Source: Mariniflexile sp044335535
GTDB lineage: Bacteria > Bacteroidota > Bacteroidia > Flavobacteriales > Flavobacteriaceae
Length of the DNA: 64,000 nucleotides
Assembly: GCF_044335535.1 (NCBI RefSeq)
Contig: NZ_JBIQVZ010000006.1
Coordinates: 143,875-207,874, forward strand
Reading direction: 5' to 3'
The notes beneath the pieces are model-generated. The model had not been told where the DNA came from, ran no database searches, and saw only the letters and a program-made list of their open reading frames with translations. The position numbers and the translations under genes were made by a program. Positions 1 to 8,696 of this stretch are shown here, in pieces (the stretch's first letter is position 1; each line of letters begins with the position of its first letter).

Positions 1-2
1 CT

Positions 3-3000
3 AGAGAAGGGCTTTATAAGCTGGATAAAGCTTCTAATACTTTTATAAATATATATGTTAAAGACGGTTTGCTTAGAGAAAAAATAGGGCCTTATTTTGT
101 ATCAATAGCACGTGCTCCTGACGGTAAATTCTGGATTGGAACTTTAGGGGGGCTTCTAGTATGTGATCAATTGGAAGATATTGAAAAGGGTAAATTTCAA
201 TGGTACTATTCCATATTAACAGATAATACATCTTTAGCTGATAACTTGATTTCTGTTCTCTATTTTGACGCTTCAGGGGTTTTGTGGATTGGTACGGAAG
301 ACGGATTGGATAAGTATGATCCTTATGAAAATCAATTTAATGTAAATAATGATATTGCTTTATATACCGGCGATCAAATTCCTAGGGTTAGAGGGTTTGC
401 TAAAACTTATGATGAAAAAGTCATTGTAGCTACTTGGCATAATGGACTTTTTATTTCTAAAGGAAAGAGTTTTATTCCCTTATCTAATGTTAAGATGGAT
501 ATTTCGTGCATTTATTCTGAAGATGGGAACATCTTTTATTGCGGTTTATGGAATGGGGACATATTAGTTTACGATTACATAAAAAATACATCAAAAGTCG
601 TTGATCCAGGTTTTGCGAATTCATCTGTTTCTACATTTTTAAAATATAATGACAATACCTTGCTTGTGGGATCTTTTGGTGAGGGTGTAATTGTTTTAGA
701 TTCCAAAACGCTACTTCCAAAACGTTCTAGTGGCAGATTGTTGCCTAATTTTGAAATTAATACCATAAAGAAAGTTGATGATGATTTGTGGCTTGCGACT
801 GAAGGAGGTTTGGTAAGACACAATTTTGTGACAAAAACCACGAAATTATTTAAGTATAATCCAGAAAAGAAGAATGGACTTCCGCAAGACAATTTGAGTG
901 ATATTTTAATTGATTCAAATAAAAATGTTTGGGCGGCAACACGAAATGGAATGGCTGTTTATGTGCCAGAAAACGATGAGTTTGAGCTTATTTCTGAACC
1001 GAAGGAATTACGTGGCAAATGGATTACGGATATGACTTTAGATACTAATGATAATTTATGGTTGAACATAAATAACAATAGCATCGCAAAATATAATCCA
1101 ACGCTAAAAACAGCAAACGTTTATCATGTGATGAGCGGTAATAGATTAGATGTATTTAGCTCGAAAGGGTTTTATAATTTTAATAATTCACTGATTTATG
1201 TGGGTGGTAAATACGGTGTCATTTATTTTTCGCCAGATAATATAAAAGACAATACCTATTCGCCAAAACCAATGATTACCGAATTTAAAATACAGAATAG
1301 AGAAATATTTCCAGGCATGGATATTAATGGGCAAGTGCCACTTTTGAAGAATCTTAATTATACTAAAAAAGTAGCGTTAAGTTATGTAAATCGTAATTTT
1401 TCATTTCAGTTTTCAGCACCATCATTTACAAACGAAAGACTTAATAAATTTCAATACATGTTGGAGGGGTTTGATGAGACTTGGATAACGGCTAACAGCA
1501 ATTCCAGGACTGTACAATATACAAATCTGTTTCCAGGCGATTATGTGTTTAAAGTAAAAGCAAGTAATAGTTACGGTTATTGGAGCGAGGTTGCTTCTTA
1601 TCAAATAGAAATAACGCCTCCTTTTTGGTTAACCCCACAAGCATTTATTTTATTCGCAGTTGTGTTTGTTTTAATCTTCTATTTTATAAGAAGAGAGATC
1701 AAAAATCGAATTAAATTAAAACAAGAGTTACTCACAGAGAAGGTAAATAGGGAACGAGATGTTAAATTGAATAATGAAAAACTTAGGTTTTTCACAAATA
1801 TTTCACATGAATTAAGAACCCCATTAACACTTATTCTAGGACCTGCTAAACAGTTAATGGAAGAAGGAAAAGAAACTGCTACTGATTATCAAAAAAGCAG
1901 ATTTAATCTTATTCATCAAAACGCCAGTAGGTTGTTGACTTTAGTAAATCAAGTGCTGGATTTTAGAAAAGCACAGACAGGAGAGTTGAAGCTTAAAGTT
2001 TCAAAAACAAATATTGTAGATTATTCCAGAAACATTTTTGAATCGTTTAAAGAACTGGCTTACAATAAGAAAATTCAATTAAATTTTATTTCGGAAAATG
2101 AGAATATTGTGGGTTGGATAGACAATGACAAGTATGACAAAATCCTTTATAATCTTTTATCCAATGCCTTAAAGTTTACAAATAAATATGGTAATGTGGA
2201 CTTGTTTATTAGGTTGAAAAATGGCAGTGAGGATTATTTAGTTATTGAAGTTATTGATGATGGTATCGGCATCCCATTAAAGAGTCAAGAAAAGATTTTT
2301 ATGCGGTTTTATCAAGCCACTAATAGTAAAGAAAACAATACAGGCTCGGGTATTGGTTTGTCGTTGGTAAAATCATTAGTAGAACTTCATAAAGGAAAAA
2401 TAAAAGTAAAGAGCGAGCCAAATAAAGGCAGTGAATTTATAGTTAGAATTCCTATAGCTCGTCATTTTTATAAAGACAAGGAAGTTTTTGAATATGATAT
2501 TAAAGACATAAAAGAACCAATAACTCCAGTTTTACCGGCTAAGAAAATAATTCAAAGTACAGAGTTAAAGCAAAAAATATTAGTTATTGAAGACAATAAT
2601 GAACTTAGAAAATATTTAGTTGACTATTTGTCTGATTATTATAAGGTTTACGATGCAGAAAATGGCGAAGAAGGGTTACGGATTTGTAGACAAATTAAAC
2701 CTATTATTTGTGTAGCCGATATTATGATGCCAGTTATGAACGGACTTGATTTCTGTGAAGAATTAAAAAAAGACGAATTTATAAGCCACATTCCTGTTGT
2801 TTTATTAACGGCACTTTCTGAAAACGAAGATAAGGTAAAAGGGTATGGTATTGGAGCTGACGCCTATTTAGTAAAACCTTTTGATCCTTCCCTTTTAAAA
2901 ACAGTCATTGAAAACATTATTAAGACACGATTGGAATTGAAAGCTAAATTTTCTGGCGAAGTAGAAAGTGAAATAGGGTTGCTTACCCATTCCCCAATAG

Positions 3001-3314
3001 ATGAAGAGTTTATGAAAAAAGTGACTGCTTTAATAAACGATAATTTAAGTGAATTAGACTTGTCAACCGTCTATTTATGCAATGAATTGGGTATGAGCTC
3101 TTCAAAATTATACCGAAAAATTAAAGAACTAACAGATTTAGCTCCCAATGAGTTTATAAGAACCATACGTTTAAAAAAAGCGGCACAGTTTTTAAAAACA
3201 AAAAAGTATAACGTGTCTGAAGTAACAAGTTTAGTAGGCTTTAACGATCCCTTATATTTTAGCCGATGTTTTAAAAAGCAGTTTGGTTTTCCACCAAGCA
3301 AGTTGATTAATTAA
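3..3314 (+). CDS. Hybrid two-component system regulator (HTCS), 5' truncated by window edge
   Basis: One-protein sensor and transcription regulator of the Bacteroidota HTCS class, normally anchored in the inner membrane with a periplasmic sugar-sensing propeller. The frame is open to the first base, so the apparent TTG start at 69 is not real and the N-terminus lies outside the window. In order: Reg_prop beta-propeller repeats to about nt 1350, a Y_Y_Y domain (about 1380-1610), one membrane helix (about 1620-1690), a HisKA box with phospho-acceptor His at 1806 (SHELRTP), an HATPase with N box near 2150 and G box GSGIGLSL near 2343, a receiver domain with phospho-Asp at 2718 (ADIMMPVMNG), and a C-terminal AraC-type helix-turn-helix (about 3020-3310). 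HTCS genes usually control an adjacent catabolic locus. The following inositol oxygenase and transporter genes on the same strand are the visible candidates, but an unseen upstream locus is equally possible. Confidence 0.95.
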   Translation, partial: REGLYKLDKASNTFINIYVKDGLLREKIGPYFVSIARAPDGKFWIGTLGGLLVCDQLEDIEKGKFQWYYSILTDNTSLADNLISVLYFDASGVLWIGTEDGLDKYDPYENQFNVNNDIALYTGDQIPRVRGFAKTYDEKVIVATWHNGLFISKGKSFIPLSNVKMDISCIYSEDGNIFYCGLWNGDILVYDYIKNTSKVVDPGFANSSVSTFLKYNDNTLLVGSFGEGVIVLDSKTLLPKRSSGRLLPNFEINTIKKVDDDLWLATEGGLVRHNFVTKTTKLFKYNPEKKNGLPQDNLSDILIDSNKNVWAATRNGMAVYVPENDEFELISEPKELRGKWITDMTLDTNDNLWLNINNNSIAKYNPTLKTANVYHVMSGNRLDVFSSKGFYNFNNSLIYVGGKYGVIYFSPDNIKDNTYSPKPMITEFKIQNREIFPGMDINGQVPLLKNLNYTKKVALSYVNRNFSFQFSAPSFTNERLNKFQYMLEGFDETWITANSNSRTVQYTNLFPGDYVFKVKASNSYGYWSEVASYQIEITPPFWLTPQAFILFAVVFVLIFYFIRREIKNRIKLKQELLTEKVNRERDVKLNNEKLRFFTNISHELRTPLTLILGPAKQLMEEGKETATDYQKSRFNLIHQNASRLLTLVNQVLDFRKAQTGELKLKVSKTNIVDYSRNIFESFKELAYNKKIQLNFISENENIVGWIDNDKYDKILYNLLSNALKFTNKYGNVDLFIRLKNGSEDYLVIEVIDDGIGIPLKSQEKIFMRFYQATNSKENNTGSGIGLSLVKSLVELHKGKIKVKSEPNKGSEFIVRIPIARHFYKDKEVFEYDIKDIKEPITPVLPAKKIIQSTELKQKILVIEDNNELRKYLVDYLSDYYKVYDAENGEEGLRICRQIKPIICVADIMMPVMNGLDFCEELKKDEFISHIPVVLLTALSENEDKVKGYGIGADAYLVKPFDPSLLKTVIENIIKTRLELKAKFSGEVESEIGLLTHSPIDEEFMKKVTALINDNLSELDLSTVYLCNELGMSSSKLYRKIKELTDLAPNEFIRTIRLKKAAQFLKTKKYNVSEVTSLVGFNDPLYFSRCFKKQFGFPPSKLIN

Positions 3315-3349
3315 CTGGAGTTCGATTTAAAAGGTAATATCTGATATTT

Positions 3350-3384
3350 GAACCCTATTAGGGTTCAAAACCCTAACAGGGTTT
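3350..3384. repeat. Two adjacent short hairpins after the HTCS gene
   Basis: Two perfect 7-bp stems stand side by side, GAACCCT-ATT-AGGGTTC and AAACCCT-AAC-AGGGTTT. They share the core AACCCT/AGGGTT and lie 36 nt after the HTCS stop. No U-run follows, so a classical terminator is doubtful. They may stabilise the 3' end or be a small dispersed repeat. Confidence 0.5.
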
Positions 3385-3484
3385 GGGGTATATGTGAATT
3401 TATCCATGTTTTTGATGTATTAATCCATGCTTTTTTTTATTGAAAATTTTAGCTTCGTTTTATTAATTTTCAATACTTAATTTC

Positions 3485-4363
3485 ATGAAAAATTCAATAG
3501 ACTCAGAAAACCCGTTAAAGAATCTAGATGAGTGGGAAGATAACTTATTAGAAAGATATCCTGATCCAGACAAAATCACAACTGATAAAGAAAAAGAAGC
3601 ATTTAGAAATTATGTGGATTCTGATAGACAGGAAACGGTTAAAGAGTTTTATAGAATAAATCACACCTATCAAACGTATGATTTTGTATGTAGTAAGGAA
3701 GAAGAATTTCTGAAATTTAATAAAAAGGAAATGTCTATTTGGGAAGCGGTTGATTTTTTAAACACGCTTGTAGATGATAGTGATCCAGATATTGATTTAG
3801 ATCAAACACAACACCTATTACAAACTTCTGAAGCCATTAGAGCCGATGGTCATCCCGATTGGTTTGTACTTACTGGATTTTTACATGATCTTGGAAAAGT
3901 TTTATGTCTTTTTGGAGAACCACAATGGGCTGTTGTAGGTGATACTTTTCCCGTGGGTTGTGCCTATTCAGATAAAATTGTGTATCCAGAATTTTTTAAA
4001 GATAATCCGGATTATAACGATGAACGCTTCAACACTAAGTTTGGTATTTATTCTGAAAATTGCGGACTTGATAACGTGAAAATGAGTTGGGGACATGATG
4101 AATATCTATATCAAATAATGAAAGATTACTTACCTGAACCCGCTTTATACATGATTAGATTTCATTCTTTTTATTCACAGCATAGAGATAATGCTTATGC
4201 ACATTTAATGAATGATAAAGATGTTGAAATGTTTGAGTGGGTAAAAAAGTTTAATCCTTATGATTTATATACAAAAACACCAGTTAAACCAGATGTTAAT
4301 GCTTTGCTTCCGTATTATAAAGAATTAGTAGCTAAGTATTTGCCGGAAAAATTGAGGTTTTAA
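3485..4363 (+). CDS. myo-Inositol oxygenase (MIOX)
   Basis: Cytoplasmic di-iron oxygenase that cleaves myo-inositol with O2 to D-glucuronate (EC 1.13.99.1). The 292 residues cover the whole family (about 285 in animals) and resemble animal MIOX along the entire length. The expected metal ligands are present: H110 in TQHLLQTSEAIR, H134 and D135 in LHDLGK, H204 in SWGHDEY, H227 in RFHSFY and D260 in NPYDLYTK. The block FGEPQWAVVGDTFPVGC is almost unchanged from animal enzymes. Most bacteria degrade inositol by the IolG dehydrogenase route, so an oxygenase here points to a glucuronate-type pathway. The gene lies 170 bp after the HTCS gene and 95 bp before a sodium symporter, which may import the substrate. 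Confidence 0.95.
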   Translation: MKNSIDSENPLKNLDEWEDNLLERYPDPDKITTDKEKEAFRNYVDSDRQETVKEFYRINHTYQTYDFVCSKEEEFLKFNKKEMSIWEAVDFLNTLVDDSDPDIDLDQTQHLLQTSEAIRADGHPDWFVLTGFLHDLGKVLCLFGEPQWAVVGDTFPVGCAYSDKIVYPEFFKDNPDYNDERFNTKFGIYSENCGLDNVKMSWGHDEYLYQIMKDYLPEPALYMIRFHSFYSQHRDNAYAHLMNDKDVEMFEWVKKFNPYDLYTKTPVKPDVNALLPYYKELVAKYLPEKLRF

Positions 4364-4397
4364 ATTAAAAAGCTTCTATATTTTTTTGTTTTTATAT

Positions 4398-4426
4398 GTT
4401 TAGATAAAATCATCTTTTATCTAAAC
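4398..4426. promoter_or_regulatory. Perfect 12-bp inverted repeat between MIOX and symporter genes
   Basis: GTTTAGATAAAA and TTTTATCTAAAC are separated by 5 nt (TCATC), with no following U-run. The position, 32 nt before the symporter start, suits an operator or an intercistronic mRNA processing or stabilising hairpin. The function is inferred from the structure only. Confidence 0.45.
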
Positions 4427-4458
4427 ATTGTATTATAAATCAAACCAACTAACTAACC

Positions 4459-6036
4459 ATGTATACTGTTATTACTTTTGTTGCCTTTACGGCATTTGTT
4501 GCTTTCTATTCTTGGTATAAGCTAAGAAAGGAAAAGTTAAATTCACAAGATGGATATTTTCTTGGAGGAAGAAGTTTAACGGGCGTTGTTATTGCGGGAT
4601 CCATGTTGCTAACTAATATTTCAACGGAACACCTTATAGGGATGAACGGGTCATCCTATAAAAATGGGTTTATTATTATTGCTTGGGAAGTAACATCTGC
4701 ATTGGCCTTAGTAGCGGCCGCTATTTATTTTATCCCAAAATATCTAAAAATGGGACTTACTACAATTCCCCAGTATTTAGAAAAAAGATTTGATAACGCT
4801 ACAAGAACTTTAGTGGCATTGTTTTTAATGATTTCGTTTATAGTAACCTTAATTCCCATAGTTCTTTATACAGGAGCCATAAATATTGAAAGTATCTTTA
4901 ATATTTCAGAAGTTTTAGAAGTTTCCAAAGAGCAGGGATTATGGATTTCTGTCGTGTCCATAGGCATGTTAGGTTCAGTTTATGCCATTTTTGGAGGCTT
5001 AAAAGCCGTTGCCATATCAGATACAATTAATGGCTATGGCCTTTTGGTTGGTGGGGTAGCCATTCCTTTATTAGCTCTTATAAGTATTGGAGATGGCAAT
5101 CCTTTAGAAGGTTTAAGTAAAGTATATAAACATAGCCCAGAGAAATTTAATGTTATAGGCGCTAAGGATTCCGTATTACCATTTGGTGTTCTTTTTACGG
5201 GATTGATTATTAATCAACTTTATTTCTGGAGTATGAATCAAACCATAATACAACGTGCATTTGGAGCCAAAAATTTAGTGGAGGCACAAAAAGGATTACT
5301 TTTTACGGGTGTTTTAAAAATATTAGTTCCAATCATTATCATTTTACCTGGCGTTATTGGCTATTATTATTTTGGAGATTCTTTATATGATAATCAAGAT
5401 ATGATTTATCCAGAATTAATCAAGAAAGTGTTGCCAGTTGGATTGGTTGGTATTTTTGCAGCTATTGTATTAGGGGCTGTTTTAAGCACTTTTAATAGTG
5501 TGCTTAATAGTGCTGCAACTATTTTTAGTATAGATATTTATAAAAGACATTTAGAAAAAACATGTAGCGATAAGAAATTGGTACGGATAGGTAAGTTGAC
5601 CTCTACCGTTTTAGCCGTTTTCGCCATATTAGCAGCTCCTATGGTTGCTAATGCTCCAGATGGGTTGTATCAATTATTGCAACAATTAAATGGAATCTTT
5701 TTTATACCAATAGCTTCTATTATGCTAGCAGGTTTTTTTCTAAAAAGAATATCGGCTATGGGAGCTAAAGTGTCACTTTTTGTAGGACTTGCATTTTATA
5801 TTTTAACAACATTTGTTTTTAAGGTTGACATTCATTTTGTGCATATATGGGGTATTGAGTTTTTATTGAATTTAGCGGTCATGTTTGGAGTTTCTCATTT
5901 TTACCCTGCAAATTCAGAATTTAATGAGGAAGATTTACATGTAGTAGATATGAAATCTTGGAAATATACGAAGCCAATGGCAATGTTACTTTGTGTTATT
6001 ACTATTCTTATTTATGTGCTATTGGGAAATAATTAA
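4459..6036 (+). CDS. Sodium/solute symporter (SSS family), probable inositol or sugar importer
   Basis: Inner-membrane Na+-coupled symporter of the SSS/SLC5 (SGLT-like) family, 525 residues with about 13-14 hydrophobic helices. The N-terminus has the family pattern of one helix followed by DGYFLGGRSLTG and the SMLLTNISTEHL segment typical of sugar and inositol members. The conserved helix VLGAVLSTFNSVLNSAATIFSIDIY is also present. Placement directly between inositol oxygenase and a COG4299 membrane protein on the same strand suggests myo-inositol as the substrate. That is an inference from context, and sugars or uronates remain possible. The next gene starts only 14 bp after the stop, so the two are probably co-transcribed. 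Confidence 0.9.
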   Translation: MYTVITFVAFTAFVAFYSWYKLRKEKLNSQDGYFLGGRSLTGVVIAGSMLLTNISTEHLIGMNGSSYKNGFIIIAWEVTSALALVAAAIYFIPKYLKMGLTTIPQYLEKRFDNATRTLVALFLMISFIVTLIPIVLYTGAINIESIFNISEVLEVSKEQGLWISVVSIGMLGSVYAIFGGLKAVAISDTINGYGLLVGGVAIPLLALISIGDGNPLEGLSKVYKHSPEKFNVIGAKDSVLPFGVLFTGLIINQLYFWSMNQTIIQRAFGAKNLVEAQKGLLFTGVLKILVPIIIILPGVIGYYYFGDSLYDNQDMIYPELIKKVLPVGLVGIFAAIVLGAVLSTFNSVLNSAATIFSIDIYKRHLEKTCSDKKLVRIGKLTSTVLAVFAILAAPMVANAPDGLYQLLQQLNGIFFIPIASIMLAGFFLKRISAMGAKVSLFVGLAFYILTTFVFKVDIHFVHIWGIEFLLNLAVMFGVSHFYPANSEFNEEDLHVVDMKSWKYTKPMAMLLCVITILIYVLLGNN

Positions 6037-6050
6037 ATTATATAAAGTAA

Positions 6051-7190
6051 ATGAAAGAAATGATTTCTAAAGCTTCTGCTCGCTTTTTATCTCTGGATGT
6101 GTTTAGAGGGTTAACCATCTGTTTAATGATTGTTGTAAATACACCGGGAACAGGAGCCAATTTATACCCTTATTTGGTGCATGCCAATTGGTTTGGTTTT
6201 ACACTTGCCGATTTGGTATTTCCCTCATTTTTATTTGCAATGGGCAATGCCATGAGTTTTTCAATGGGAAAACTAAAATCTGCCCCACCAAGTTTTGTTT
6301 GGAAAAAAATATTAAAACGCACCTTTCTAATATTCTTGATTGGGTATTTAATGTATTGGTTTCCATTTTTTCAACAAGCTAACGACTCATGGGAACTAAA
6401 ACCATTCAGTGAGACTCGTGTTATGGGCGTTTTACAACGTATTGCTTTATGTTACTTTTTTGCATCCATCATTTTTTACTATGTATCACAAAGAGTCGCT
6501 TTGATTTTGTCGGGGAGCATTCTGCTGGCTTATTGGGTGATTTTATACGTGTTTGGAGAGCCTGATGGCGTTTTGGATATGGCAACAAACGCTGTTACTA
6601 AATTGGATTTAAGCTTGTTAGGGGAAGGACATATTTATAAAAGAGATAGTATACCTTTTGATCCCGAAGGTGTTTTAAGTACGTTGCCAGCTATAGTAAA
6701 TGTACTGGCTGGATATATGGCAGGGGTTTTTGTTCAAAAAAAGGGGAAGACGCATGAGGGGATTTCCAAATTACTTATAGTAGGATTTCTTCTGGCTTCA
6801 TTGGCGCTTTGGTGGGATTTAGTATTTCCAATTTCAAAAAAACTTTGGACAAGCTCATTTGCCCTTTACACTATAGGATTGGATTTATCTATAATGGCTA
6901 TTTTAATTTATGCCATCGAAATACAAAACGTAAAGTTTGGCGTTAAGTTTTTTGATGTTTTTGGCAAAAATCCGTTGTTTATTTATTTGTTTTCCGAGTT
7001 GTTCTATGTCTCTTTACGTCAAATTAAAACAAGCTCTGGGCTAGACCTATTTGAGTGGGTAAGCGAAACTATTTTTCAAAATGTATTTCCAGGATCTTTT
7101 GGGGCTTTAGTTACAGCATTAGTATTTATGCTATTATGTTGGTGGTTAGGGTGGTGGCTTGATAAGTATCGGATTTATATAAAAATATAG
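6051..7190 (+). CDS. COG4299/DUF5009 membrane protein (heparan-alpha-glucosaminide N-acetyltransferase-like)
   Basis: Polytopic inner-membrane protein of 379 residues. The N-terminus RFLSLDVFRGLTICLMIVVN followed by HANWFGFTLADLVFPSFLFAMG is the hallmark of the COG4299/NagX group, which is distantly related to the lysosomal enzyme that acetylates terminal glucosamine from cytosolic acetyl-CoA. About ten hydrophobic helices can be drawn. Bacterial members are often found in sugar catabolic loci, but their reaction is generally unproven, so I do not assign a substrate. It follows the symporter by 14 bp and ends the same-strand run of the HTCS and inositol genes. Confidence 0.85.
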   Translation: MKEMISKASARFLSLDVFRGLTICLMIVVNTPGTGANLYPYLVHANWFGFTLADLVFPSFLFAMGNAMSFSMGKLKSAPPSFVWKKILKRTFLIFLIGYLMYWFPFFQQANDSWELKPFSETRVMGVLQRIALCYFFASIIFYYVSQRVALILSGSILLAYWVILYVFGEPDGVLDMATNAVTKLDLSLLGEGHIYKRDSIPFDPEGVLSTLPAIVNVLAGYMAGVFVQKKGKTHEGISKLLIVGFLLASLALWWDLVFPISKKLWTSSFALYTIGLDLSIMAILIYAIEIQNVKFGVKFFDVFGKNPLFIYLFSELFYVSLRQIKTSSGLDLFEWVSETIFQNVFPGSFGALVTALVFMLLCWWLGWWLDKYRIYIKI

Positions 7191-7257
7191 TTATAACCCG
7201 TTGGGTGAAATTAAGAAAATTTAATTTATAACGAATTTAAAGTCAATTTAGTACTCA

Positions 7258-7342
7258 AGTGTCAGTCTGAGCCTGTCGAAGACACTAGAAGATGCATTTC
7301 GACAAAGCCTGTGCTGAGCTTGTCGAAGTGCTCAATGTGACA
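7258..7342. repeat. Dispersed flavobacterial repeat (GTCGAAG/CTTCGAC type), copy 1
   Basis: Contains the paired segments GAGCCTGTCGAAG and TTTCGACAAAGCCTGTGCTG, then GAGCTTGTCGAAGTGCTCAAT, giving an imperfect long hairpin. A second copy lies at 9817-9912. The same kind of element is common between genes in Flavobacteriaceae and looks REP-like. No coding potential is seen. Confidence 0.7.
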
Positions 7343-7470
7343 ATTTATATAAAAATTAGTATTGATAAAGAAATATACCCAATGGGTAATTACATCAAAT
7401 TGATGGGTGTTTGGTTTTGGGTTGTCCCGTTGTAGAGTCCTTTTTAATTTTAGTGTTCATAATTAAAAAT

Positions 7471-7507
7471 CTGTGAATTATGTAAATCTCTTTAAAAAGG
7501 GTATAAC
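7471..7507 (+). promoter_or_regulatory. Bipartite direct-repeat element, site S1
   Basis: CTGTGAATTATGTAA, then TATAAC with the TGTAA and TATAA cores 21 bp apart start to start (7481 and 7502). The same arrangement occurs at 7879, 8704, 9423 and 17482. Two half-sites spaced by two helical turns suit an AraC-type activator or a non-standard promoter. Here the element precedes a candidate small RNA. Confidence 0.55.
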
Positions 7508-7635
7508 TAATTTACCAGCTTTCCAATTACCTTTGATACCGCTATTAATTAATTCCATTGACTTTGTTAGAAGAATTCAAGATGAATCATCTAACTTGGT
7601 AATAAAGGCAGACATGATGTCTGCTTTTATTTTTT
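7508..7635 (+). ncRNA. Candidate structured small RNA, copy 1
   Basis: This stretch starts just after element S1 and has no convincing gene. It contains a hairpin at 7566-7595 (GTTAGA...TCTAAC with an inner ATTC/GAAT stem), a 12-nt spacer, and a rho-independent terminator at 7608-7635 (GCAGACA-TGA-TGTCTGC then a U-rich run). The region at 17509-17631 has the same layout after the same element: first hairpin about 59-60 nt after the second half-site, then about 10 nt, then a GCAGA-stem terminator. The sequences between the signals differ, so the shared architecture is the evidence. The 65-codon frame over this interval has no family signature. The 5' end is unknown. Confidence 0.4.
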
Positions 7636-7692
7636 GTTCTTTAATTACATATAATAGTATCTGTAATTGATATAATTCATTTATAGGAATAT

Positions 7693-7800
7693 TTAATTCT
7701 TACACCTTCAGAGTATTTTAAAAATTTATTTGAAGTACTTAATAATAGATATAATAAAAAAGGTAGAATTACAGGCAGAGGCAAGAGTCTGGAGAAATAA
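7693..7800 (+). pseudogene. Short reading-frame remnant, unidentified
   Basis: The open frame reads LILTPSEYFKNLFEV..., continues with NNRYNKKG and ends at TAA (7798-7800). It has no credible start, and its composition looks like a true protein fragment rather than random AT-rich sequence. The NNRYNKKG stretch faintly recalls the C-terminal part of IS200-like (Y1/REP) transposases, but I cannot place it with confidence. It is probably debris of a former mobile gene. Confidence 0.25.
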
Positions 7801-7870
7801 ACAAAGCACATACGCCATAGAAGAAAGCTCATAAAAACTAACCCTAAATGGGTTATATATTAAAATACCT

Positions 7871-7905
7871 GTAGATTATGTAAGTATTTAATTATATTAT
7901 GTAAT
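7871..7905 (+). promoter_or_regulatory. Bipartite direct-repeat element, site S2
   Basis: CTGTAGATTATGTAA is followed by a second TGTAA; the cores start at 7879 and 7900, 21 bp apart. The upstream extension CTGTAGATT closely matches CTGTGAATT of sites S1 and S5. The next downstream reading frame is the 26-codon membrane ORF at 8057. Confidence 0.5.
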
Positions 7906-8056
7906 AATTTCGGGGTACTATTGCCCATCTTTACAGTATTAATAATACCATAATATTATCTTTAACTGAAGTAATAATAGTTGTGTACCATTAAAAAATG
8001 GTATAAAATATAAAATAAAACCCTCAATGGAATCAATTTTTTTAAAATATAGAATA

Positions 8057-8137
8057 ATGAGATTTGTTTTAGTCGGTTTAACAATAGCAACCCTTATTTT
8101 ATTATTTGTTGTTATTTTTAAGAACATTAAAATATAA
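8057..8137 (+). CDS. Possible 26-residue single-pass membrane peptide
   Basis: ATG opens a short frame ending at TAA 8135-8137. The peptide is one hydrophobic helix (VGLTIATLILLFVVIF) with a basic tail KNIKI, the profile of small bacterial membrane stress proteins. It lies about 150 nt downstream of element S2 and upstream of the cupin gene. There is no homologue I recognise, and in AT-rich DNA such a frame can occur by chance, so this is a tentative call based on hydrophobicity and context. Confidence 0.3.
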   Translation: MRFVLVGLTIATLILLFVVIFKNIKI

Positions 8138-8294
8138 AATTGTAGTATTACATCATGCTTACTTTTTATTCTGCAAAGTTGAAAAAAGATTTAGCTAACC
8201 AACCTGTAGATAGCTATTTTAGCTAATAATCAATAGCACGAGTATGTGCAATTGGTATACAATAATTATTAATAGTAAATAAAAAAGTAACACC

Positions 8295-8648
8295 ATGAAA
8301 TCAATTGGCAATGAATTAGAAAAAGCTACTCCTCATATTGTAGTAGAAATAATACAATATATACCAAATGCTGTAGTGAGTAAGACCATTATCAAAAAAG
8401 TTACAGGAAACATAACTGCATTGTCTTTTGATATTGGCGAAGAACTAGCCGAAAAAACGTCACCTTTTGACACTTACATACAAATTATAGATGGGACCGC
8501 CAATCTTACCATTAATAAGATTGAATATCAACTAAGTCTCGGGCAGGGTATTGTTATTCCCAGTAACCAAAGACATCACTTTACTGCCAACGAGCAATTT
8601 AAGATGATATCTACCGTCATAAAAAGCGGTTATGAAGGGTTTGATTAA
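8295..8648 (+). CDS. Small cupin-domain protein
   Basis: Cytoplasmic 117-residue single-domain cupin. The second half shows the cupin motif-1/motif-2 region: DTYIQIIDGTANLTINKIEYQL, then LGQGIVIPSNQRHHFTANEQFKM. This includes the typical GxxIxIPxxxxHxF turn with the His pair HH. Metal ligands look reduced compared with classical cupins, so it may bind a small ligand or metal weakly; no reaction can be assigned. It is followed by an AraC regulator whose promoter region holds element S3. Similar small cupins accompany stress or sugar regulators in Bacteroidota. Confidence 0.75.
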   Translation: MKSIGNELEKATPHIVVEIIQYIPNAVVSKTIIKKVTGNITALSFDIGEELAEKTSPFDTYIQIIDGTANLTINKIEYQLSLGQGIVIPSNQRHHFTANEQFKMISTVIKSGYEGFD

Positions 8649-8696
8649 ATTCTTGTTTTTTAAATGTTTTTTTAAGTGTTTCGGTTTATAAGGATG

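Noticed and set aside
69..71. TTG as true start of the HTCS gene
   Set aside because: The frame is open upstream to base 3 and reads as a continuing propeller repeat (REGLYKLD), so the gene is cut by the window edge.
7473..7670. 65-codon plus-strand frame
   Set aside because: It starts inside the bipartite element and runs through a clear terminator hairpin; a structured RNA explains the interval better.
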